NCBI GenBank assembly: GCA_963575645.1
Contig: OY754465.1
Location: 36,963,501-37,027,500 of the forward strand
Length of the DNA stretch: 64,000 bases
Origin: Xanthostigma xanthostigma
Taxonomy: Eukaryota; Arthropoda; Insecta; Raphidioptera; Raphidiidae
Direction of reading: 5' to 3'
Shown: in pieces, positions 43,501 to 55,500 of the stretch
Layout of the letters: every line of letters starts with the position of its first letter
How positions within the stretch are numbered: position 1 is the first letter of the stretch
Position numbers and translations under genes: made by a program
The notes under the pieces: model-generated
What the model was told of the DNA's origin: nothing
What the model saw: only the letters and a program-made list of their open reading frames with translations
Database searches by the model: none

Positions 43501-46500
43501 GCTCGGCTATAACGTGTTCTTATTTTCCACTTTGATATAAATATTAGTGATGTAACGAATATTCGCATATTTTTTGACATTTGCAATCGAATTCGCAAAA
43601 TTCATGCGAGTATTAATATTATTTATTTTTTATGTGAAAATAATATTAAAAAAAACTCGGGTCGAAGTGCGAAACCCTGCCGACAATATAGTGTATTTGC
43701 TATTATAGGCAGTGTGGCTCCCTTATATAAACTTAACTTTATTTTTGAACAAAATAAAAAATTTAACCCCTTAATACACCCCTTAAAATAATATTTTTTT
43801 CATAATTTTAATATTACCTACTATATTATATACATACATACACACATACATACAGTATGTAAACGCGTAAGGTGCACATAGGGAAATTAGCATTGGGAGA
43901 AAATACTTGGATCAGAGTTAGTCATGACTGCATTAATTGTTATTTCTATTGAATTATCGCAGTAATCTTGAGAATTTCTATTTTATTTTGATTTATTTTT
44001 ATTTTACTTGGCTTTTTTAATAATAAAAAGCTCTTATAAGTAAACCATTATTTTAATTTTTTTGTACAAAAATAAAACAAAAAAACAACTCTATCTGTTT
44101 GGAAACATTTCGTTCAAAAATTGTCTGACTGGTATGACGTATGCGCGTTGGTAATTCAGTGACCCAATGTCTTTAGGTTCAACACGAATAGGCGGAGATA
44201 TTTGATCTCGCACCATATTTAAGTATTTTTGGGAATTTAATGTCCCATTAATAAAAAAAGTCCGATTATGTTGTAATCATTTGAATATTTTCTTCGGTAG
44301 TATACACATTCATTTTGCAAAAGAATATTATCTGTCAAATTGAAAAACAAGATTTCAAGGCTGACTCTTTTTTTTCCCAATGTTAATTTCCCTATGTGCA
44401 CCTTACGTGTTTACATACTGTATATTAACATACATTTCCAAAAATGGTGCCAAAGTGAAACGTCGAGAAATTATGGTCCGACCCCTAGGTCCCCTAAGTA
44501 CCGACGCCAATAGTGTAAGTGCATTATGGCAAATACACTAATAAGACAAAAAATATAAATTGCTTAGTATTTTTAAGAGAAAAGTTTTTTTACTCCTTTT
44601 TAAAAAAAATAACTGTTTTTCGCTAAGTAACCTTGCAATTGTGTCTTTTAACAGCCTTTACTTTAACATTTGGTACATCACTAATAAGTACTTATTATTT
44701 ATATTGACCTTGATGATCCAGCAAAAATACTTCTAAAATTACCATTTGAGTCGTAATCCCGAAAATGGCTGAAAAAAGACAAAATTTGTAGAGCATACAA
44801 TTATACATAAGAAACGTCTGATGGTGTTTCCTCTATCTGTATTGAGTCGCGAGGGGCAGGGGCGGATGAGGTATATAAAATAGCACCATCAGGATAGATT
44901 AGATCGATGGCCCATTTGAAGGGCAGCGAAGCTATCTCAATAGGGGGTGAGCATCATAAGTAGAAAGAAATTATAAAACACTGTATTTTCAAACAGGAAT
45001 CTATATAAGTAGGCAAACACAACTGCAATGATAAAACGTAAAGAAAATTCCATGAAAATTGGGCGACAGGACCCTTCTAACTTCAAAAATATTGGCATTT
45101 GACGTGTTATAATAAATTTTCTGTTAACGCATGTGGTGACGCGGGTAATAACTAGTAATAAGTATTATGATATTTGCTATTAGTTTACGTTCATAGCTAG
45201 TTAAATTATATGGTTTAGCATGTAAAAATAACCAAAGCATACTTGTCAGCTATCTACTACTGACTACATAGGTACTAATTTCTTTTTGAAATATATTCAG
45301 AACATAAGAACAACTGATTTTTCTTATTTTCAAATTATTTCCGAAACTAGAAACTTGAGAAAAGTCTTTTTTAAAACTTTCTTGCAAAAATATCTAAATA
45401 GAATAAAGTGTTATGAAAAGTATACCATTATTATATGTATAAAAAAATAACGTTATAGATAGATGATAATTATTTTATTGTAGAGCATAAGTATATAAAA
45501 AAATGCTATAAATAAGTCAGAAACGATGCGCGAAAAACACAATTGTATCTCTTTTGTGCATACGCCGATTTTCCCCTAAAATAATAGAACTTTTCTTATT
45601 CGCGTATTAAACATTCGCCCAAAATTTGGTTTCAATCCGCCCATCCGTTTAACCTGTATTGTGCTCACATACTAACAGACGCACAAACTTTTTCCAAAAA
45701 TATCTTTTGGATTCGGGGGATGGTGTGCGGGGCTCAAAACGAAAAAATGTTGTAAAATTTTGAAAAATGAATTTTGACCTAATTTAGTATGATTCTCCAC
45801 TTGTGGAGTTGGAATGATAAAATCATCTCGTGCCCAGATTATCTCCTCTCATTCCTGCAAGGAGCAAGAATTGTAATCAACGATTGTAAATTATGAACAC
45901 AAAAATATTGTAGTAAATAATTATTATGTTGTTTCTATTTGTTATTCGGAGGGAACGCGTGTCGCGTACTTCTCCCGTAAATCCATCAATGTTTGGTGTT
46001 ACTTAGGAAATTGATAATAATTTCGTATATTTCTAGTGGAGACAACACCTGGTATATTTATAAGTTGTTAATTTTAGCTGAAATTACATACATTTTTTTG
46101 ATTGAACGCAGAAGAATGGGGAATCACCACAGCTGAATCCTATTTTTACTAATAATGTTATTTTTGCAATTCCTACATAGCTATTTATAACCCGATGACC
46201 TACATACTTATTTCTCTGTGTATACAATGTGTCTAGATATCGAGGCCCATAACAGAAAACTGACAAACTGCAAGATGTAATTTTAAAAGAAAAACTAAGA
46301 TAGACATTCACGTAGAATGTGTCAGTTCATGCTCTTTTAACATTAAATTATTGTCCTTAAATAATTTTGAAAAATACGTGTTTTTAACTCGGTTGAATAC
46401 AATATCGAGCGAAGTCAACACAGAGAAAAAAGCACTGGTCAAAGTGTTAAACATTGCCGATAAAATGAATAAATAAAGAAATTATGCTTCAGTAATTGCT

Positions 46501-49500
46501 TCAGCGCTTGCACAGAGCTGCAGAGATATTGCAAATAGCAAATCTTCCCCCAGACAGATGCTACACCATATGTTTCACAAGTACATAATATGTTCTTTTC
46601 ACGCGCTCTGGAACGACACGCCAATCGCGTGGTAAAGCATTCGGTCAAGAACGTGGCCCTTCAAGAGCGCGTCATTAAAATTACCACGTTCCAATCACTA
46701 ATTCCTCATGTAAAAACAGGAAAAGATTTATCTAAAGGCCATACGAATAAATAAATATCTATATCTATTATAAGCCTCCCGGTTTTCCCTTGTAGCTTTT
46801 TCACATGCCCCTGCTTACGAAATAAACCATGGTTTAGATCAGGGGTGTCAGATTGATTTTTCTAAAGGACCATTTATGAGATTTAGGGTGTGTTAGCGGG
46901 CCAGACTAATTAAAAATATAAATTGAAAACCATAATCTTTATTTAGTTTAAATCAATTTTCATATGAAGGTAATAAAAAGGGTAAATTATCTTGAGCTTG
47001 AGGATCCAAATACCTGAGGTCTCTTCTTTTTGATAAGCTCATTGATGTCAGGTGTCTAAAATCCTCACTGGATAGATTCTGATCGCGGGCTGTATTGAGA
47101 CGGCTTAAGGGTCGGATACGGCCCGCGGGCCGTAGCTTTGACATCACTTGTTTAGACTCAAAATGCAGCAGAAAAACCAAGTGATGCGTTAATCTTGACT
47201 AAGAGTACCTATACGTACAAACTTGGCAGTATAAAAAAGGTACAATGCAAAAAGTACGCAAAAATATCACTTAGATATTATACTCTTTTCAATGTTTTTT
47301 TTATGGTCAAATCCTCTCTGTATAGGTCAAATTCAAAAATTAAAATTTGACTCACTTCCCGTTAACAGATTGAATTGAAATTTTGTACAAATATGTATTC
47401 TTGATGCAGTGGCGGATCCACGGGGGGGGGGTTCGGGTTCAACCCCCCCTTCCAGAGAATCAAAAATCCCAAATTAAAATCTTACTGCGCAATAAAAAAA
47501 AAGCTTTTCATGTTTTTCATGAATTCTCCGCAAAAGGAGTAAAAAATTTTCAAGACCCCCCCCTTGCCGTAATCCTGGATCCGCCACTGTCTTGATGACA
47601 ATACATGAATCATTTCATGAAATTAATTTAACTTTTTAAGAACAGTGATTTTATATTGTTCTAAAAAAGAATAAATAATTTTAATCATAACATTGTAAAC
47701 ATTTGTAAAAAGAAAACCATTGGGCGCTCATAAAAACAGCAACGGTAATATTTTAAGGGCGCTCAATGTTTTTTGTTTTTTTTTTTAATAATGTTGGAAA
47801 TTATTCCAATCAAAATTGTTTTTTACTTTTTATTTTAGTGCAAAATAAAACCGTTGTTCTTTAAATCTGTTTATAAATTTAATTATTTTATTAAATACAT
47901 TATACGTTTTACAACGCTAGCTTTATTGTGTGCTTGTTTTAAAGGTATGAAGACATTTATTGACCCCGACGTACATTTTTATGCAGATAATTGGCCGTTA
48001 GCCTAAAGACAAAAGCCACTGACCTAAAAGTACCTACGTAGCCATATTGTATTATTGTATAGTCATTTGTTTTTGCTTTTTAAATATATAGTTAACACGG
48101 AAGACAATTTGCGCCGCGTAACAACGCTTTTTACTCCCCCATCGGAAAATCCACTTTCTATCGGGCATCTTAATTGAGCTTGTCCACAGTTAAAGTTTCA
48201 ATTAAAGAACGTAACTGCAGTTAATAGCTCTGACAGACAAATAAATACTACATGATATTAAAATTTTAGGGAATCTTAATAAATTGAAAATTACGGTTGC
48301 TAATAAATTTATATTTTTGAGATTGACAGCAATAGCCATATAGGTGACCGGTAATTGCTCGGATTCCTCTCGGGATAAGAAACTATCACTAATTTGGATT
48401 GATTTAGCCTCTATATCACTTGGGAGTCGAAATTGCGTATTTTCCGAAAAAATCCACTTCGGTTTTCTTTTTACAAAAATCCGGGAGCTAAAAACGAAAA
48501 AAGTTTTTGGCCTGATTTTTTCCATGATCTGATAGCTTACTAATTGGCCAACTTTCCTAAAGCCAAAAATCACGAAATTTGCTGTTAGATTTTATGTTGT
48601 GTATTAAAACTTACAATAAATAAAATAAAAACTCTTCACAGAAGTGTCATTATCATAAAAAATGACGCATTTCCGACCCAAGTGATAAGGGTAAATCCAG
48701 AGATATTTTATTGTATTTCTATGGTAAAATCTTTCCAAATTAGTCATAGTTTTTTCTCCCGGAAGGAATACGAGCAATAATTACCGTTCACCCCTGTATG
48801 GAGCGCTTGTTATTCTTGCAAAGCTGATTTGGCCTACAAATGTAAACACATATTGGCTTAAGTTCACTATATAAATTCACACAAATGTGATGAATCGGTA
48901 ATGAATCTATACTTGAACTTTCTCTAGACTACTGTCTAAAATATTGCATCATGTTCAGATGCCCCGTTTCTCAGATCAACTTTATCGCCGATATCGGCAA
49001 CATTACCGTGACTTTAATAATATTGCTTTCGGGTTGTCTCGTGTGCGGACGGCCTGAATCGTCCTTTTTCATAACGTTGGTATTTGGCGTGATTAGGCGG
49101 GCGCGGGAGAAACTACACAGCTTGGACAAACATGCATATGTTTAAAATTTAAAAGCCGTATTCTCTGAAAACTGCTAAAACCCAATACAGCCCGAATTTT
49201 GTTCTGGGCTGTGACCGAAATTATCTTACGATCTCAACACGTTTTTATTAATCTTGTATTGTGTCCGGGTGGAACTTTGTAATTGATTTGAAATTAACTT
49301 CCTGATGAGATAGAGACTTGAAATTTTTAACATAACTCAGATTTAGATGTCAATACAATAAAATACTAAAAAAAATGAAACACATTAAAAAGTATAAAAT
49401 AATTTCTTTATACAGACAGATTTTTAACTTGTAAGATTTGAAACGAAAAATGTGGGGCGCATGCGACAGTTATGCAAGAAGTGTAGAGAATAGCTATCAA

Positions 49501-52500
49501 TAAAAAATCTATTTATGAGATGAAACGCTCCACGTTTTTCGTTTCAAATCCTTAAAACTTAAACAGCATGATTACACTGCATAAACATTAAAATATATTA
49601 AATTAGCACGTCATAAATCTTAAAAATAGCTTTTGGGGTGTGGTAGAGCCTTAACCAATAAAAGACAATGTTGTTCGTCGTCGTGATCCACTGTGCAAAT
49701 ACTTTTCAGGCGCCACTGTATATGTAGATAGCTAGTTTTAGTGCTTAGATATTTTATAGGTGCAAAACTTCAGAAGATTGTTGCACTAGAGTCTGGGGCG
49801 GTTTTATGTCTCGTTTAAAAAGTACTAATTTTACTCGAGTTGCTACAATTTAAATAATATAAAGAAAACTTGAAAACACTGACATTTCTGTTAAAAATAA
49901 CATCGGCTTACAACATGTGACGAGTTACACATTGGCGCTCAACAGTCATAATGAAATCATCGAATGCAAATAATTTTCATTAAAATAAAACAGTTGGATA
50001 TCGTGTAAAAAATTTGACATAGAGAATCATTGATGACTTCCAAACTTCAAAATCAGTATTCAAAATAATTTTCGTGGCTCCAAGTGACCTCACTTCCTTT
50101 CGATGATTCTTCAAAAACTGCACAAGCAAAAATTCGAAAAGTCTTCGCTCGGTGGCAGAATTCTTACCAGTAACCAAAAAGTTTGAAAAAAAAATATTAT
50201 CTGCCAATTTTGTCACTGCTAGATCACAATCTGCCAATTTAATGTATCTATTTGTCATTAATGCTTTACCTGAATACCATGTTAAACTTTCCGTGAACGT
50301 GACGCGTTTTTGCAAGGTCGATTTTGGCAGAAAACTGTACCTCAAGATTATCTACAAGAAGACGAACCGTTTGAGCTCGCTTTCACTCACCGAGCTTTTT
50401 TTAAATTTTTTTAATTTATTTATTATACTGACAGTCTCTGCAGGGAGTAAATTAACAGAAAATATTTTTTTTTTGCAATAAGGAAGACCCCCCAGATTCT
50501 TTTCAATCATTTTCTGCCATTTAGTGGAGGAATTTCGAATTTTGCCGTTTTTTTTTAAGTGCCCCAGTGTCGTATCGCAACGCGCTAGACCCCTACCTAC
50601 TAAGCTCATTTGTTAGAGAGGGACTCAGACTACACGAAAGAGAGCATTTCTGCCACCAAGTGCTCCTTGACCATTTCTGTCACGGTCTCTTTAAATATAA
50701 AAATTTAACCAAATAAAATTCCAAACAAACATACATGTGCCTATAAAATAGTTGCTTTTCGAGACTGTAGAGCGGTAAGAAAATGATCCAAATCTTAATT
50801 ACTGTGAAGTAGTACCTATGTATCTCGATTGTAATGCTTTAATTACTCGTATGACTGTTAAAATTCGCTGATCGCTCGTTTTATCGTAACGCCATACCTT
50901 GAACATAAAATAATTGAGGGTAGTGTAATCAAAAGCTTGCTGTCAAATGAAACATGTTTTTTTCTCGAAACAGGCGCATATTTTATAAACTTAGTCCAAC
51001 ATTTATTTTTGGATTCTATTGCAGTTTTATTTTTAGAGTAAGATTCATCGTTAAAAAATCTTTAACACAAGGTGATAATAAATTAGCAAATATTTTGAAA
51101 TAATAAAGCCCGTAGAATAATCACCTGTGTCCAAAGTTAGGACCTAGGTGGCGAGATAGGTTAAATTGGTGATGTTCTTAATCCCAGTCTGCGTCTCTAC
51201 TTAGAAATGGTAATGTATTTGGTACATGGTGGATCCTTCTGAAGCCATTTATTTATTGGTAATAAAAAAATTAGGGTTACCAGATGGTCTGAATGAAAAA
51301 ACGGGACATTTTACAGCCACCCCCTCCCCTTATTGATAATTGAAGAATGAAAAAATATTTTTGAAATTTCTGAAATCTAAAAAAATTTGTTGTAAAAAAA
51401 ATATTTTTTTTTATTCCTATCTATCAGTTCCCAATTTTTACACTTCTATCTCAGTACCGAGCAACTGTCAGGAACGAAAAATCCTCCGACCCTAATAATA
51501 ACTTTAAAAAACATCTGAAGTGTGCTGTGTGTATCAATCCACAATCAATATCTATCGAAATCGTGTAATTTAATATGAGACGAACACGATTTTGAATAAT
51601 TTGAGGATAGAAATATAGTGAAAAAAGAGACTTAATTATAGTGGTCAGTATGTTTATTTGTTCATAACACATCAATCCGGGACATTTGCATAGATTTTGA
51701 AAAAAATCCGGGACACCGGAACAGGAGGGCGAAAACGGGACATGTCCCGGAAAACCGGGACGTCTGGTAACCCTAAAAAAATATCTTTTTTATGTAAGGG
51801 TGACGCACACGACATCACGAAGGCGACGAACTGATTGTAGATCGGAATTTAAAGTTCAAGACATTAAAATTTTGTATAAATTACCAGATCGTGCTATTCA
51901 AATAATAAGACGACCAACAATTATTGTAGAGAACCGGAAATGGCCATTTCAATGTTACTCGAAAACCACTGAATCGTTTTCAGTTTGGTTGTCACTCAGT
52001 CACAGTTGTATAGAGCATTGTCGTAAAAAACAGGCAGCCCCGGATTAGTAAAATCATTATACATAGAGATTTAGAAAAGTTTCAAAGTTAAATATTGAAA
52101 ATAAAAGTGTTACATATATGTAGTTGTAAATTCGATACATTAACAACAATTATTATAATGAAGTATAAACGTCTATGCGCATGCGTCATAAACGAATGAA
52201 ATCCGACCACATATACAAACATGTGCGTCGCGACTGCCGGCGTCGGTTTTCTTATTAGTTTTACGTTGCGCTCTCTTCGAATCGAAACGAATTATCAAAA
52301 TTAACGCGCTGGATGGCTGGAGTACATTAAACGCGTGTTATCATTATAATTATTTTTGCATTGTTTATAATATTGTTATTGTTGATTATTGTTTAAACAA
52401 TATCGTGCACTGATTGATAAAAACCAAAAAAACTTGGTTTAAATTTGGTGAAAATTGATTGTACTTAATTGTTGAAAGACTAATTTGAAAGCCGTATTTC

Positions 52501-55500
52501 GTAAGGTGCCTATTTGTTTGGATTTTCTCGTTTTTTTTTATAAATAAAAATTTAATCGGTACCGTTCTGTTTCTATAATTACCTTTTAGCTTAAACAAAA
52601 AAATTGTATTTTGTAATTTGTGCTGGCACGTGAGGCTCTGCTTCTGAAATCATTTTTTGGTGGTGAATAAAAAAAATCTTATTGGAACGATATTATAGAT
52701 TATAGACGCTCGGAAAAATCCTGGGGTATTCAGATGAGAAAATCTGGGAATTGAAAGTTTATATTAGGCAAACCATAATAACGTCTTATACTTATAAATA
52801 AAATTGTTTTGTAAAATTTCTGCTAGCTTTGTTTGGTTGAATCTTTTTTTATAGTTCCGTGCAAAACGGAACATTTATGGAATCACTTCGGTGGCCATCT
52901 GTCTGTCAGGGGATTTTCTTTTAAACTATTTCACGTAAAAATTTGAAATTTTGCACAGAGATAGAGTGTGACGGCTCAAATACAGACGTGAAGTATAAAA
53001 AGATGAATTTTGATTCAGGGGGGGGGGGGAATTGAAAAATTAAAAACAATTTTTTTTCAAGGACATCGTGTAGGATGTCAAACGAAAACTTATTTTTTTA
53101 ATAATGTTGAATAGATAACGCAAGGTTCTTTTTAAGAATATTTTTTGTTGTCAGACGGTATTTTCTATTAAAAAAATGGGCTCTAAACTAAGATTTGATC
53201 GAAAATTGCACTAGTTTATCAAAGCAAATTCATTTGGTTAACTATTTTGGAGATATTTTGTTTAGAAGACTACCTATAGAAAAAAAATCTTAATTTGAAC
53301 GAAATTAAAAAAAACTCTTATGCTGAGTTTTAATTATGTCATTTGTTTTTATTTAGTTGAAAACAAATGGCATTCTTCAATCTAGATTTTAAACTGAAAG
53401 TCGTATCACGCAGTAGAGAACCAGTATTAGGAAGTTGCACATTTATTTTTGTAAGTCACAGACATCAGCTGCCATTAATGAATAAAAAAAAAACAAAAGT
53501 TGGCAGCCACTGAAGCTTTAAACGTAAACAAAAATTTGTATTACACATGTTTTCTAAAATTGTTTACCAGTCAAAACAATCCCTTGCCATTATCAAGCAC
53601 GCATACAAAACACGTAATGACTATCACAGGAGTGAGGTACACATCCCCTTTTCCAACCCTTGGGTGGTAGTGCCTGGCGATGTACGTTGCCGAAAAACAA
53701 ATGCGTTTGAATATCGAAAATAAAACTATTACCATTGGCTAACGTATTATAAAGACTATTAACCAGGTAACGACAAATTTTATATAGTAAACCTCTTACG
53801 TTTCATACCCCTGGCCCACAAACTGAATGTTGTTTTGTGGTTCCACCTACATTATGGTTAAACTAAAAGTTCAGATATTCTTAAAGCTACCTCTATACTG
53901 ATCCTAATTACTCGCTCAATGGTTTATAAATTGTTAAAAACCATCAATTTGTGTTTTTTTTTTGACGGATGTGATAATTTACAGTTTTCCGTGACGACAG
54001 TTCCCAGTTTGTTTCAAACCATAGAAACGCCACGTAAACAACGGCACTTAAATTTCTAAATAAATGTAAAAAACCAAATAGGTATAATTCAAAATTTTGT
54101 AATTTTCAAATTTGATTTTGAATAGTCGTGGTAACGTTTTTTTGGTCTGTTTCACAGTTTAATCAAAATCATGGATACGAATTCATTTTAATAATTTAAG
54201 ACAATTCATTATTCGTCAAAGATCTTTTCAACTTTAAGAATACTGACATATTAAAGGTAATCTGTAAAAACTTAACCCCGTTGAATTTCGTCTACAATTT
54301 TTACAGTTAACGTAACTGCACGAATTACTAACACAAGCCATTATTGAAAAATTCTCGGAAATGAAATAAGAAATAATTTTTTGACACAATTTATAAACGT
54401 ACCGACAGAATTTTTTCAAATCATACATAAGGCTGTTTATATTTTAAAACCATGAATACGAATTTAAAAAAAAATAGTCGAACATTCTCTTTATTATATT
54501 TCTTGACTATAGATACCAAAAAAAAAATATCATCTCTGAAAAATCTAAGAAAAATTCAACTGTCAGGCCGTTAAATAATTAATCATATATTTTTTCACCT
54601 ACGGATTTTAACAAATTTATAACATGTAATACAGGGTGCATTTTTCGTCCACTTTGGTTATGTATTCTACTCTACAATTGTGAATGACATATTATTTTGT
54701 AGCATCGAAGATCATGTCAATTATTTTATTATGGGAGAAGTACAATGTCGTTATAAGCATCTAATTAATTAAGATAATAAAAATAATTTAAAATGAAATA
54801 CATAATCTTATTTCTTGAATTTATATTTTTGTTCGGATTTTTTTGACTCATCAGAACTTTGTTTAAAAATAAAATTTTAATTAAAGTTATTCATTTACTT
54901 ATGTCAAAAGAAAAATATTTAAAAGCCCAATAATAATGTCAACGCGGGATATTGTACAATACAGTCGAATCACGCAAGAGGATCTTTGAAGAACAAATGT
55001 AATTATGATGCTAGTCACTAGAGGACCAAATTGCCTGCACAATTCACTACGAAAAACATATGTAGTTATGATGCTAGTCACCAGACGGCCGAACCATTAT
55101 CAGCACAATTCACTACGGAAACTCTACATATTCTACACTCGCAGATTAAAAAAATTTAGCTTATGATGCTCGTCAATAGGTGGCCACCTAGCGGCGAGCA
55201 TCATAAGTGGTCTTATTTTGGTTAACTAGGATATTTATCTTCCTATAATACGTTTATCTATGCTATTACCTATTGTTGAAATTCATGCATGATATTAGTC
55301 ATTAATTGCAAATAATCACCCTTCACTTGTCATTTATGAAAACAAAGTAGTTGAGTGAAATAATGTTTTCGAGTTATAATTTTAAATCGTCATTTAAAAA
55401 AAAAAATCATCTAATTTATGTATTCCATCATGATCGAATATTCCCAAACTTATTTGGCCTACAGTTTTCTTTTCAGGAAAAAATCTTAACCTCTTTCTAG

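Noticed and set aside
47383..47595. 70-codon frame with DPPLAVILDPPLS
   Set aside because: It reads through a hAT MITE; the repeated DPPL comes from its terminal repeat GGATCCGCC.
48202..48573. 123-codon minus-strand frame
   Set aside because: Lies largely in the left arm of the fold-back element at 48337-48808, and a low-complexity product results.
49980..50609. Two minus-strand frames of 121 and 85 codons
   Set aside because: No recognisable motif, separated by stops, AT-biased and in a repeat-rich intron. I keep them as unexplained but do not call a gene.
54998..55210. CRISPR-like repeats
   Set aside because: Only two diverged units with no spacers, in a eukaryotic intron.
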